A stretch of DNA of 64,000 nucleotides from Bacteroidota bacterium (GTDB lineage Bacteria; Bacteroidota; Ignavibacteria; UBA10030; UBA8401), in NCBI GenBank assembly GCA_008933835.1, contig WBUG01000007.1, positions 17,517-81,516 of the forward strand, in the 5' to 3' direction. Position 1 is the stretch's first letter; each line of letters starts with the position of its first letter. The notes beneath the pieces are model-generated. The model saw only the letters and a program-made list of their open reading frames with translations. It was not told the DNA's origin and did no database searches. The translations under genes were made by a program, and so were the position numbers. Shown piece by piece: positions 7,681 through 20,306 of the stretch.

Positions 7681-8430
7681 ATGACGATCTTCATCATCGA
7701 GGACGAACGTCCGGCGGCCGACCGCATCGCCGCCCTGGCCCGCGCGTACGACCCCTCCGTCGTCATCGCCGGCACCGCCCCCTCGGTGGCGGACGCGGTG
7801 GAGTGGCTCCGCACCCGTCCTGCGCCGGACCTCATCGTGTCGGACATCCGGCTCTCGGACGGGACCTCGTTCGAGGTGTTCGAGCAGGTCCCGGTCACCG
7901 CTCCGGTCATCTTCATCACCGCGCACGACGAACATCTCATCGACGCGTTCACCGTGCATGCCGTGGACTACCTGCTGAAGCCGGTGCAGCGCGACAAGTT
8001 CCACCGCGCCCTGGCGAAGTACGCCGCGCTCCGGCAGCACTTCTCCGGCGGCCTGACGCCGCTGCTGGAGCGCCTGCGCGGAGAACGCGCCGCGCCGGAA
8101 CGCATCGTCGCCCGGAAAGGGGGCGATTTCGTCGCGCTCCGTCCGGAGGACATCGCCTACCTCTACACCGAGCATAAGATGGTCTTCGCCGTGGGACGCG
8201 ACGGACGGCGTTCCGTGGTGGACCGGCCGCTCGCCGACCTGGCGGAGGGGCTCGACCCGGCGCGATTCTTCCGGCTGAACCGGAAGTACCTCGCGAACAT
8301 CGACGCCGTCGAACGGTTCCGCCCGCACGACAAAGGGCGCGTCCTGGTCGTGCTGGTCCCTCCGGTCTCGGAAGAGGTGACGGTGAGCCAGGAGAACGCG
8401 GCGGCGTTCCGCGCGTGGATGGGAGGCTGA
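7681..8430 (+). CDS. LytTR-family response regulator
   Basis: A 249-residue two-domain regulator. The receiver domain (1-115) has the acidic pair E7-D8, phospho-acceptor D55 (SDIRLSDG), T80 and K100 (DYLLKPVQ). The C-terminal LytTR DNA-binding domain (about 140-245) contains GGDFVALRPEDIAYLYTEHK and FFRLNRKYLANIDAV. It probably binds direct repeats upstream of target promoters when phosphorylated by the kinase encoded just before it. No target site was identified in this window. Confidence 0.93.
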   Translation: MTIFIIEDERPAADRIAALARAYDPSVVIAGTAPSVADAVEWLRTRPAPDLIVSDIRLSDGTSFEVFEQVPVTAPVIFITAHDEHLIDAFTVHAVDYLLKPVQRDKFHRALAKYAALRQHFSGGLTPLLERLRGERAAPERIVARKGGDFVALRPEDIAYLYTEHKMVFAVGRDGRRSVVDRPLADLAEGLDPARFFRLNRKYLANIDAVERFRPHDKGRVLVVLVPPVSEEVTVSQENAAAFRAWMGG

Positions 8431-8472
8431 GAGCGGGCACATGCCGTGCGTCACATCTAAGAAGATTCTAAA

Positions 8473-8502
8473 TTGTCTTTTCAGCGTCCGTCTGATACAT
8501 TG
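8473..8502 (+). promoter_or_regulatory. Promoter of the Reg_prop kinase (TTG-N20-TACATTG)
   Basis: TTG at 8473-8475, 20 bases, TACATTG at 8496-8502, giving a leader of about 30 bases before the ATG at 8540. It matches the -33/-7 consensus inferred for this organism and separates this gene from the preceding two-component pair. Confidence 0.62.
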
Positions 8503-8539
8503 AGGCGTAACGAACGACACAGGACGGCCTTCGGTCCCC

Positions 8540-11500
8540 ATGAAATCCACCATCCCCGCAATGCTGCTGCTGACCGCGGCGGCGCTTCTCTGTGCGCCCG
8601 CCCTCTCCGCCAATGAGCCGGGGGGTGTCCGCACCGGCCGGCCGCTGTCGCAGTACACCCACGAGTACTGGACCACCGCAGCGGGGCTTCCGCAGAACTC
8701 GATCACCTGCATGACCCGCACGCCGGACGGCTACCTCTGGGCCGGCACACAGGAAGGGCTCGTCCGCTTCGACGGCGTCCGCTTCACGGTCTTCGACAAA
8801 CAGAACACCCCCGCTTTCCGGAACAACTTCATCAGCACCTTGTACGTGGACCGGCGCGGTACGCTGTGGATCGCCACGTACGACGGCGCTCTCATCTCGT
8901 ACGCCGGAAAACGCTTCACCGCCGCGGAACGGGACCCGTTCTTCGAAGGAACGCACGTCCGCGGCATGCTGGAGGACACACGCGGCCGCTTCTGGTACGC
9001 GGTGCGGGGGAAAGGAGTGCTGCGCACGGCGGACGGGGCGCGGACCGTGTTCGACGCCTCCTCCGGACTGCGGAACAACGAGACATGGACCTTCGCGGAG
9101 GATTCGCGGGGACGCGTGTGGGTCGCCACCGAAGAGGGGATCGCCGTCATCGCGGACGACACCGTCATCACGCTGACGGCGCGCGACCGGCTCATCAGCG
9201 ACATCGTCAGCGACATCGCCCCGGGTCCGGACGGCATGATGTGGATCGCCACCAACATGGGGGTGATGACCCTTCCCGCCGACCTTTCCCGCCGCGGCGG
9301 AAGCGTCTATACCAGGGAGCAGGGCCTGCCGCACCGGATCGCGTACGGTCTGGCGGTGCAGCCCGACGGCTGCGTCTGGACCGGAACGCGCGACGGCGTG
9401 GCGATGATCAGCGGAGGGACGGTGACCGCGTACACGGAGCAGGACGGCCTGTCGTACGGACATGCCGGCTGCATCGTGACCGACGCCGAAGGGAACGTCT
9501 GGATCGGTACGGACGGCGGCGGGCTCAACCTGCTGCGTCACGGTCTCTTCACCGTCTTCACGGCGAAGAACGGGCTGCCGGACGACATCGTCTGGACCAC
9601 GTACGAGGATGCGCAGCGGCGGATGTGGATCGGCACGGACCGCGGTCTGGCGGTGTACGGCCGCGACCGGACGCGTCCGGAGGCCGTCTACACGAAGAAC
9701 GAGGGACTGTTCGACAACGAAGTGTACTCGGTGGCGGTGGACCGTTCCGGCGCCGCCTGGGTGGGAACGGTGAACGGACTGAACCGCATCGTCAACGGAC
9801 GGGTGACCGGCGCGGAACCGGCGTCGAAAACGGAGGGGATCATCGTCAACACCGTCATCGCCGATGCACGCGACCGCGTCTGGGCCGGCACGACCGGCAG
9901 CGGCATCCTGCTCTTCGAGCGCGGACGGCTGACGAAGACGTACTCGACGGCGAACGGACTGAGCAGCGACTACATCAATTCGCTCACGGAGGACCGGCAG
10001 GGACGCATCTGGGCCGGCACGGACGGCGAGGGGGTCTGCGTCATCAGCGACACCGGCGTCGTGACCTACACGCAGCGCGACGGGCTCGGCAGCGGTTACG
10101 TGCACGCGGTGCAGGTGGACCCGGACGGCACGGCGTGGATCGTGACGTTCGACAACGGCGTGACCCGGTTCCGCGACGGACGCGGGAGCGTCATCAACGC
10201 GTCGCGCGGCCTCCTCGCCGACGCCCTCTTCACCGTGGTGGAGGACGCGTACGGCACGATGTGGTTCACCTCCAACCGCGGTCCGTTCCGTGTGGCGAAG
10301 GAGGAACTGCAGCGGGCCGCGGACGGAACGCTGGCCGCGGTCTCGTGCGTGTCGTACGGCACCGAAGACGGACTGAGGAGCGTGGAATGCAACGGCGGCG
10401 TGCAGCCCTCCGCCTGGCGCGCGCACGACGGCACGCTCTGGTTCTCCACCGCGAAAGGGGCCGCCGTCATCGATCCCGCGGAGCGCCGCATGAGCGCCCC
10501 GCCCCCGCCGGTGGTGTTCGAAGAGATGGTGGTGAACAGCCAGACGTCGTACACGGAGGAGGGGGTCTCGGTGCCCGCCGGGAATGAACGGTACGAGTTC
10601 CGCTTCACCGGCATCAGCTTCGGCAATCCGTCGCGGGTCACCTTCAAGGTGAAACTGGAGGGGTACGACAAGGAGTGGGACAGTCTCGGCACGCGTCGCT
10701 CCGCGTACTACACGCATCTTCCCCCCGGCACGTTCACGTTCCGCGTGGTGGCGGTGAACGGCGACGGCGTGCCGAGCGACCAGGAGGCGCGCTTCACCTT
10801 CACCCGCGAGGCGCACTTCCACGAAACAGCGGCGTTCTACGCGGTGCTCATCGCCGCCCTCACGCTGCTCGCCGTGCTGCTCCACCGCCTGCGCCTCGGA
10901 GCCGTCACCCGGCGGCAGCGGCTGCTCGAACGGCAGGTGGAACAGCGGACGAAGGACCTGCGGACGGAACGCGAACGGGCCGAGCAGCTGCTCAACGAAT
11001 CGGTGCAGCAGCGCGCCATCGCGGAGAACGCGAACACGATGAAGTCACAGCTGCTGGACATGGTGGCGCACGACCTCAAGACCCCCCTCGTCTCCGTCAT
11101 GACGTTCATCCGCGAACTGCAGTCCCTCCCCACCCTCACCGACCAGGCGAAGGAGGACATCTTCTTCATCCAGCGCAGCACCGAACGGATGGTGAAGCTC
11201 ATCAACGACCTGCTCAACGTCTCCGCCATCGAGAGCGGCACCATCCGCTTCCGGATGGAACCGGTGAACCTGGTGGACGTCGCCGGAATGACGGTGGACG
11301 GCATCCGCACCATCGCGGAGCGGAAGAACCAGATGCTCTTCTTCCTTCCGGCCTCGACGGGTCCGTGCATCGTCAACGCCGACAGCGGCCGCATGCAGGA
11401 GGCGATCGAGAACCTCATCAACAACGCCATCAAGTACTCCCCCTCGGGTTCCGAGATCGTCGTGAGCGTGGAGCGGCGCGGCGACTCCGTGTTCTGCTGG

Positions 11501-11719
11501 GTGAAGGACAACGGCCCCGGCATCGCGCCGGAGGACCGCGAGCGTCTCTTCCAGAAGTTCCAGGTCCTCTCCGCGCCGCCGACGGACGGCGAACGTTCCA
11601 CGGGCCTCGGCCTCGCCATCGTGAAAGAGATCGTCCTCGCGCACCAGGGACGCGTCTCCGTGGAGAGCGAACAGGGAGGCGGCAGCCGGTTCGTCATCGA
11701 ACTCCCGGCGCACGACTGA
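8540..11719 (+). CDS. Two-component regulator propeller (Reg_prop) sensor histidine kinase
   Basis: A 1059-residue sensor. A signal peptide (1-24) is followed by two periplasmic seven-bladed propellers made of Reg_prop repeats (units such as GYLWAGTQEGLVRFDG) to about residue 650. Next come the Y_Y_Y domain (about 675-755), one transmembrane helix (about 764-783), a coiled coil, a HisKA helix with VAHDLKTPLVS (phospho-His 844) and a HATPase_c domain with ENLINNAIKYSPSG, DNGPGIAPEDRERLF and STGLGLAIVKEIV. Relatives in Bacteroidota are often hybrids that end in a receiver plus AraC domain and sense glycans. This one stops after the kinase, so it needs a separate regulator, and none adjoins it. 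UbiA follows after 19 bases. Confidence 0.93.
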   Translation: MKSTIPAMLLLTAAALLCAPALSANEPGGVRTGRPLSQYTHEYWTTAAGLPQNSITCMTRTPDGYLWAGTQEGLVRFDGVRFTVFDKQNTPAFRNNFISTLYVDRRGTLWIATYDGALISYAGKRFTAAERDPFFEGTHVRGMLEDTRGRFWYAVRGKGVLRTADGARTVFDASSGLRNNETWTFAEDSRGRVWVATEEGIAVIADDTVITLTARDRLISDIVSDIAPGPDGMMWIATNMGVMTLPADLSRRGGSVYTREQGLPHRIAYGLAVQPDGCVWTGTRDGVAMISGGTVTAYTEQDGLSYGHAGCIVTDAEGNVWIGTDGGGLNLLRHGLFTVFTAKNGLPDDIVWTTYEDAQRRMWIGTDRGLAVYGRDRTRPEAVYTKNEGLFDNEVYSVAVDRSGAAWVGTVNGLNRIVNGRVTGAEPASKTEGIIVNTVIADARDRVWAGTTGSGILLFERGRLTKTYSTANGLSSDYINSLTEDRQGRIWAGTDGEGVCVISDTGVVTYTQRDGLGSGYVHAVQVDPDGTAWIVTFDNGVTRFRDGRGSVINASRGLLADALFTVVEDAYGTMWFTSNRGPFRVAKEELQRAADGTLAAVSCVSYGTEDGLRSVECNGGVQPSAWRAHDGTLWFSTAKGAAVIDPAERRMSAPPPPVVFEEMVVNSQTSYTEEGVSVPAGNERYEFRFTGISFGNPSRVTFKVKLEGYDKEWDSLGTRRSAYYTHLPPGTFTFRVVAVNGDGVPSDQEARFTFTREAHFHETAAFYAVLIAALTLLAVLLHRLRLGAVTRRQRLLERQVEQRTKDLRTERERAEQLLNESVQQRAIAENANTMKSQLLDMVAHDLKTPLVSVMTFIRELQSLPTLTDQAKEDIFFIQRSTERMVKLINDLLNVSAIESGTIRFRMEPVNLVDVAGMTVDGIRTIAERKNQMLFFLPASTGPCIVNADSGRMQEAIENLINNAIKYSPSGSEIVVSVERRGDSVFCWVKDNGPGIAPEDRERLFQKFQVLSAPPTDGERSTGLGLAIVKEIVLAHQGRVSVESEQGGGSRFVIELPAHD

Positions 11720-11738
11720 GCGCGCCGCACCTTCCGGC

Positions 11739-12596
11739 ATGTACCGCTCCACCGTCACCGGTCTCCTTCGCCTCTTCCGTTTCGAACTCCCCTTCGCCGC
11801 GGCCGCGTGCGTCGTGCTCGGGCAGTTCCTCGCCCTGGACGGCCTTCCGCCGATGCCGGCCCTGCTGCTGGCGCCGCTGAGCATCTTTTGCATCTCCGCC
11901 ACCGCCCTCATCCTCAACGACTGTTTCGACGTCGAGACGGACCGCGTCAACGCGCCGCACCGGCCCATCCCGTCCGGTCAGGTCTCCGTCCGGTCGGCGG
12001 CGCTGCTCTCCGCGGCGGTCGCGCTGGCGGGACTCGCCGCCGCCGCCGTACTGGGGGCGGCGATGCTCGCGCTCGTCGCCGCCGTGTGGGCCGTCGGCGT
12101 TCTCTATAATTGGCGCTTCAAGCGGACCGGTCTTCCGGGGAATCTGATGGTCGCCTTCTCGGTGGGGATGACGTTCGTCGCGGGAGGGGTGTCGGTGGAC
12201 CGGCCGTGGAGCGGCGCGGTGTGGTGGTTCGCCGCCATCGCGTTCCTGATGGACCTCGGCGAGGAGATCGCGGCGGACGCGATGGACGCCGACGGCGACC
12301 GTCTCATCGGGTCGCGGTCGCTCGCGCTGCGGTACGGACGGCGGACGGCGCTCCGCATCAGCGCCGGCGTCTTCGCCCTTCTGCTGGCGGTGAGCACGGC
12401 GCCGCTCTTCGCGGGGGAGCTCGACCCGGCGTCGCTCCTTCCCATCGCCGTCATGGACACGGTCCTCGTCGTCTCGCTCAAACGGCTCCTCTCCCCCGCC
12501 CCCGCCGATCCGCGCGGCGACATCCGCCGCATCTACCTCGGCGGTCTGGCCGCTGTGCTGCTGTACATCGCGCTGCGCGCCGCCCTCCTGTTCTGA
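11739..12596 (+). CDS. UbiA-superfamily prenyltransferase
   Basis: A 285-residue membrane enzyme with about eight hydrophobic segments. The two prenyl-diphosphate binding motifs are present: NDCFDVETD (60-68) and DLGEEIAADAMDADGD (172-187). The second motif with EEIxxD resembles the geranylgeranylglyceryl-phosphate and chlorophyll/heme-type branch rather than UbiA itself. The acceptor cannot be told from sequence: quinone head group, glycerophosphate and others are possible. It lies 19 bases behind the propeller kinase and is probably co-transcribed. A convergent terminator follows. Confidence 0.82.
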   Translation: MYRSTVTGLLRLFRFELPFAAAACVVLGQFLALDGLPPMPALLLAPLSIFCISATALILNDCFDVETDRVNAPHRPIPSGQVSVRSAALLSAAVALAGLAAAAVLGAAMLALVAAVWAVGVLYNWRFKRTGLPGNLMVAFSVGMTFVAGGVSVDRPWSGAVWWFAAIAFLMDLGEEIAADAMDADGDRLIGSRSLALRYGRRTALRISAGVFALLLAVSTAPLFAGELDPASLLPIAVMDTVLVVSLKRLLSPAPADPRGDIRRIYLGGLAAVLLYIALRAALLF

Positions 12597-12611
12597 ACCT
12601 CCCGAAACGAA

Positions 12612-12644
12612 GCATCCCCGTCCTGAGGCCAGAGACGGGGATGC
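12612..12644. terminator. Bidirectional terminator between UbiA and ccmF
   Basis: A perfect 11-bp inverted repeat, GCATCCCCGTC / GACGGGGATGC, with an 11-base loop, midway between two convergent genes. There is no long T tract on either side. The ATCCCCGTC core recurs in other terminators of this window. Confidence 0.65.
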
Positions 12645-12670
12645 GGTGTGCCGGGGAGGCGGTGCGGGGA

Positions 12671-14899
12671 TCAGACGGTGTCGGCGCGTTTGCGGCGCTG
12701 AATGGAGAGGACGAATCCGGTCAGCACCAGCAGCGTGCCGACCCACACAAGACTGATGAACGGTTTGATGCTCGCCTCGATGACGAGCGTCTCTTTGGCC
12801 GCGAGCGCCGGCATGTTCCCGCGGTCCGCGAGGGTGAACTGCACCGCCGAGCGGCCGTCCCCCATCCCGCCGATGTTCAATCCCTTCAGTTCGATGCGCG
12901 TGCCGAGCAGTTTCGAATCCGCGCCGTTGTACTCCGGCCGGCCTCCCCCCATCACCACCGTGGGGACCACCCGTTCCTTCTCCTTCCCTTTCGTGATGTC
13001 CAGAACGATGCCCACCTTCATGCCGCTTCCCGATGAGGAGGCGTCATGGCTCGTCATGTCGAACGCGGAGAACGCGATGACCGCGCCGTTCACCGTCACG
13101 CTCTCTTCTTTGTGCAGCACGATGGTCCCCGAAGCGTCGGCCTCCGCCTGCTCCAGTCCGGACGGCGTGATGTAGATGTCGTGCGTGAGGAACGATTCGA
13201 TGTCCGGGTTCCGCATCACCCCCTGGTTCTCCGTATCGAACATCACCGGATGCAGTTCCCTCCCGCTCCCCTCCTTCGTCACGCTCACGGTGAAGCGCGT
13301 CTTGTGCCCTTCCGTCACGTCGCGGCCGGTGTAGGTGACGGTGTACCCGAACGCCTGCTGCGGAACTCCCTGTTCGAGCATCATCGTCCGTTCCTCGTTG
13401 AAGAGTCCGGAGACGATGGCGCCGACGAAGAAGACCGCCAGACCGGCGTGCGCCAGCTTGCCCCCCATCAGCCGGTAGTCGCCGCGGACCGTCATGTACA
13501 TCAGTTCGAGGTTCACGGAGAGCGCGAAGAACGCCGCGAAGACGAAGAGGAGGTACGACGCGTCCCACGTGCTGAGCACGCCGACGCCGAGCGCCGCCGA
13601 GAGGGCCGACGCGAGATGCTTCCACGACTTCTCCTTCAGGAACATCCCGTCCTCCTGGTCCCACCGCACCAGCAGGCTGTAGCCGATGAGCAGCGACATC
13701 GCGATGGCGATGGGAATGTGCATCGTGTTGTAGAACGACGGGTCCACCGTGGTGGTCGAGACGATGGGAAGGCTCGTGCCGAAGAAGACCACGGCGGCGC
13801 TGACCGCGAGCACGAGCGCTCCGGCGGAGAGGGCGAACTCCCGCGTGAGCCAGTGCATCGGCGAGACCCCCGCCTTCAGCTCCGCCCGGCGGAGGAAGAA
13901 GAGTCCGAAGCCCAGCAGCGCGGAGCCGCCGAGGTAGACGAGCAGCAGTCCGTACACCAGGGTGCCCGGGTCCGTGAACGAGTGCACCGACGAATCGCCG
14001 AGCACACCGCTGCGGGTGAGGAAGGTGGAGTAGATGACGAGCAGGTACGACAGGATGGCGAAGACGAAGTTGGTACGGACCAGTTTGCCGGTCCGCTGCT
14101 GCACCAGCATGGTGTGGAGCAGCGCCATCAGCACGATCCACGGGATGAGCGACGAGTTCTCCACCGGGTCCCAGCCCCAGTAGCCGCCCCAGCCGAGCAC
14201 GCCGTACGCCCAGTACGCGCCGAGCATCAGACCCGCGCCGAGCGAGAGGCCCGAGAAGAGCACCCACGGCAGGGCGCTGGAGAGCCACGTCTGGTACTCC
14301 CGGCGCCAGAGCGCCGCGAGCCCGAAGGCGAACGGGACCGCGGTGGCGGCGAAGCCGATGAAGAGGACCGGCGGGTGGATGACCATCCAGAAGTTCTGCA
14401 GCAACGGATTGAGCCCCTTGCCGTCGTTCGGGACCTCCGGCGGCGAGATCTGTCCGGGGAAGTGGGCGTAGATGCTCTCGAAGGGGGACTTCGTCGTCAT
14501 CAGCAGCACGAGGAAGGACTGCATCAGCAGGAAGAGCGGCATCACGTGCGCTTCGAGCTTCCGCTTCTTCGTGTAGCGGAAGAGGAAGAGACTGAGGACG
14601 GACGAGACGAGCGCCCAGAAGAGGAAGCTCCCCTCCTGTCCCGCCCAGAAGGTCGACACGAGCAGGAAGGGCGAGAGGTCGCGTGAACTGTAGCTCCACA
14701 CGTAGGCGTTCGTGAAGTCGTGCGTGAGGATGTCGGTCATCAGCACCGCCGACGCGGTGAGGATGCCGGCGGTGGTGACCAGCAGGCCGATGCGCCCCTG
14801 CGCGACGCGCTTCGTGTCGCCGTTGGCGGCGCGGAGGTACGACAGGATGGAGAGCAGGCCGCCGAAGAGCGCGAGATACAACGCGAACGTTCCGAGCAT
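12671..14899 (-). CDS. ccmF: Heme lyase CcmF/NrfE-type cytochrome c assembly protein
   Basis: A 742-residue polytopic membrane protein, the usual size for CcmF. The tryptophan-rich heme-handling motif WGGYWGWDPVEN sits at 237-248. Conserved histidines appear in MVIHPPVLFIGF (172-183), and a soluble region of about 170 residues precedes the last helix near the C terminus. It attaches heme to CXXCH motifs of c-type cytochromes on the outside of the membrane. This fits the multiheme NrfH and NrfA encoded about 10 kb away. No other ccm gene is in the window. It is divergent from the HD gene across 87 bases. Confidence 0.92.
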   Translation of the reverse strand: MLGTFALYLALFGGLLSILSYLRAANGDTKRVAQGRIGLLVTTAGILTASAVLMTDILTHDFTNAYVWSYSSRDLSPFLLVSTFWAGQEGSFLFWALVSSVLSLFLFRYTKKRKLEAHVMPLFLLMQSFLVLLMTTKSPFESIYAHFPGQISPPEVPNDGKGLNPLLQNFWMVIHPPVLFIGFAATAVPFAFGLAALWRREYQTWLSSALPWVLFSGLSLGAGLMLGAYWAYGVLGWGGYWGWDPVENSSLIPWIVLMALLHTMLVQQRTGKLVRTNFVFAILSYLLVIYSTFLTRSGVLGDSSVHSFTDPGTLVYGLLLVYLGGSALLGFGLFFLRRAELKAGVSPMHWLTREFALSAGALVLAVSAAVVFFGTSLPIVSTTTVDPSFYNTMHIPIAIAMSLLIGYSLLVRWDQEDGMFLKEKSWKHLASALSAALGVGVLSTWDASYLLFVFAAFFALSVNLELMYMTVRGDYRLMGGKLAHAGLAVFFVGAIVSGLFNEERTMMLEQGVPQQAFGYTVTYTGRDVTEGHKTRFTVSVTKEGSGRELHPVMFDTENQGVMRNPDIESFLTHDIYITPSGLEQAEADASGTIVLHKEESVTVNGAVIAFSAFDMTSHDASSSGSGMKVGIVLDITKGKEKERVVPTVVMGGGRPEYNGADSKLLGTRIELKGLNIGGMGDGRSAVQFTLADRGNMPALAAKETLVIEASIKPFISLVWVGTLLVLTGFVLSIQRRKRADTV

Positions 14900-14986
14900 G
14901 GTGTTCCCTATTATTGAGGAAGGACTTCGAAATTCGGTTTAAAATCTCTACCTTACCCCATATTCAACAATCGTACCGGGAACTCC

Positions 14987-15613
14987 GTGCCCACGCTCGC
15001 CGACATTCTTCGATTCCTCCACCGCTCCGAACGGCTGAAAAACGAACTCCGGCACAGCTATACCTCCGAAGGACGCCGGGAAAGCGTGGCCGAACATACG
15101 TGGCGCATGGCGCTGATGGCCGTTCTGCTCGTTCCGAAACTGGACAAAAAAGTCAATTTTGAGAAACTGCTCAAAATGATTGTCATCCATGATATCGTGG
15201 AGATCGACGCGGGGGACACGCCGGTCCCGCTCATGATGCAGAACGCCGGGATGAAGGAGGAGAAGGAGCTGCGGGAGCGCGAGGCCATCGCCGCGGTGCG
15301 CGCGGCGCTGGGAGAGACCGGCGCGGAGATCGAAGCGCTGTGGAACGAGTTCGAAGCGTGCGAGACGGCGGAGGCGCGCATCGCCGTCGCATTGGACAAG
15401 CTCGAGGTGCAGCTGCAGCACAACGAGGCGGACTTCACCACCTGGATACCGGTGGAACAGGAACTGGTGTACGCCCGCCGGCCGTACACCGCGTTCGATC
15501 CGGTGCTGGACGAACTGCGGGCGATGATCGAGACCGAAGCGGAAGCGAAGATGGCCGCCGCGGGGGTCGACGTGGAGACCGTGCGCCGACGGGCGCTCAC
15601 ACCGAAAGGATGA
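14987..15613 (+). CDS. HD-domain phosphohydrolase (YfbR-like nucleotidase family)
   Basis: A 208-residue cytoplasmic protein with HD metal-site residues H37 (SVAEHTWRMA), H68-D69 (IVIHDIVEID) and D137 (ALDKLE). The early AEHTWR motif and length place it in the HD_3/YfbR-like group, whose known members are 5-prime deoxynucleotidases. The substrate here is not proven. It starts with GTG. Its stop overlaps the start of the exonuclease gene (ATGA), so the two are translationally coupled. It is divergent from ccmF. Confidence 0.85.
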   Translation: MPTLADILRFLHRSERLKNELRHSYTSEGRRESVAEHTWRMALMAVLLVPKLDKKVNFEKLLKMIVIHDIVEIDAGDTPVPLMMQNAGMKEEKELREREAIAAVRAALGETGAEIEALWNEFEACETAEARIAVALDKLEVQLQHNEADFTTWIPVEQELVYARRPYTAFDPVLDELRAMIETEAEAKMAAAGVDVETVRRRALTPKG

Positions 15614-16383
15614 CCAACATGCTGGACAGACTGCGGCTCGACCGCCCCCTCATCTTCTTCGACACCGAGACCACCGGCATCTCGCCGGTGAAGGACCGCA
15701 TCGTCGAACTGTGCGGCATCAAAGTGATGCCGGACCGGAGCCGCGCCGTGTTGGTCCGCCGGTTCAATCCCGAGATGCCCATCCCGCCGGAGGCCTCCGC
15801 CATCCACGGCATCACGGACGAGATGGTGAAGAACGAGCCGCCGTTCCGCGACGCGGTGCGCGAGGTGCGCTCCTTCTTCGCCGGCTGCGACCTGGCGGGG
15901 TACAACATCGCGCGGTTCGACGTCCCCATCCTCGCCGAAGAGTTCCTGCGCGCGGGACTGACCGAGGACCCGCTGCAGGGGGCGCGCATCGTGGACGCGA
16001 TGACCGTCTACTTCAAGAAGGAACCCCGCACCCTCTCCGCCGCTCTGAAGTTCTACGCCGGCGAAGAGCTCGTCAACGCGCACTCCGCCGAAGCGGACGT
16101 GGAGGCGACCATCAAGGTGCTGGACGGACAGCTGCGCCGGTACGACGATCTGCCCGGCGAGCTCGCCCCCCTCTCCGCGCTCGCCACGCAGGAGAACGAC
16201 TTCCTCGACTACGACCGGAAGTTCGGACGCGACCGCAACGGCGACATCATCTTCACCTTCGGGAAGAACAAGGGACTGAAGGTCTCCGAGAATCCCGGCA
16301 TGGTGAAGTGGATGCTGGACAAGGACTTCGCCGAGCAGACCAAGCTCATCGCCCGGAAGATCCTCAGCGGGGAGATCCAATAA
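15610..16383 (+). CDS. DEDDh 3-prime to 5-prime exonuclease (DnaQ-like)
   Basis: A 257-residue protein with all five DEDDh residues: D18 and E20 (FFDTETTG), D104 (YNIARFDVPIL), H158 and D163 (NAHSAEADVEAT). The exonuclease domain covers residues 1-180. A C-terminal extension (about 200-257, ending FTFGKNKGLKVSENPGMVKW) resembles the quorum-sensing-regulator/PolC-associated extension seen in stand-alone members. It could act in proofreading or in RNA/DNA trimming. The start ATG at 15610 overlaps the stop of the HD gene; a long open frame further upstream is antisense-like noise. Confidence 0.88.
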   Translation: MTNMLDRLRLDRPLIFFDTETTGISPVKDRIVELCGIKVMPDRSRAVLVRRFNPEMPIPPEASAIHGITDEMVKNEPPFRDAVREVRSFFAGCDLAGYNIARFDVPILAEEFLRAGLTEDPLQGARIVDAMTVYFKKEPRTLSAALKFYAGEELVNAHSAEADVEATIKVLDGQLRRYDDLPGELAPLSALATQENDFLDYDRKFGRDRNGDIIFTFGKNKGLKVSENPGMVKWMLDKDFAEQTKLIARKILSGEIQ

Positions 16384-16646
16384 GCGCCGAACGGAGATGA
16401 ATTCCTGTCCGGCCGCATCATACCCCCCCCCGGCATCACCGCTCCGAGAAATACGACCGCAAACTCCTGTTTCCCGATTCCTACAATTAAGACACCCCTC
16501 TCCGCCCATTTGCACAATTGAAAAGCCCCTGGTTTTAAATCTCGCTTTTTAGTCCGTTTTTCCCCCGTACCCGTAACCTCAAGTCTGGCAATCTATTTGC
16601 ACTGACCGGTGGTGTATTTCACTTACACAGGAGCCTGAGATAATCA
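16384..16646 (+). other. 263-bp spacer with the upstream region of the PFOR operon
   Basis: No gene seen. The second half is AT-rich and must carry the promoter for the highly expressed-looking PFOR gene. CTATTTG at 16591-16597 resembles a -7 box, but no TTG lies at the right distance. An AGGAG sits about 14 bases before the ATG at 16647. Confidence 0.4.
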
Positions 16647-20240
<3,594 letters not shown>

Positions 20241-20306
20241 CAACGACGCAGCGCTCCGGCGTCCCCCGCGGACGCCGGAGGCCGTCCTCAGCACGGAGAA
20301 CACTCT

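Noticed and set aside
6048..7952. A 634-codon minus-strand frame across the GxxExxY gene and the kinase
   Set aside because: It is opposite two genes with clear family motifs.
8468..10885. An 805-codon minus-strand frame opposite the Reg_prop kinase, with similar ones at 33002-35605 and 13046-14686
   Set aside because: All lie opposite recognised genes and have no motif, signal or ribosome site of their own.
16520..16640. A defined promoter for the PFOR operon
   Set aside because: CTATTTG resembles a -7 box, but no upstream TTG lies at 19-21 bases, so no promoter is claimed.
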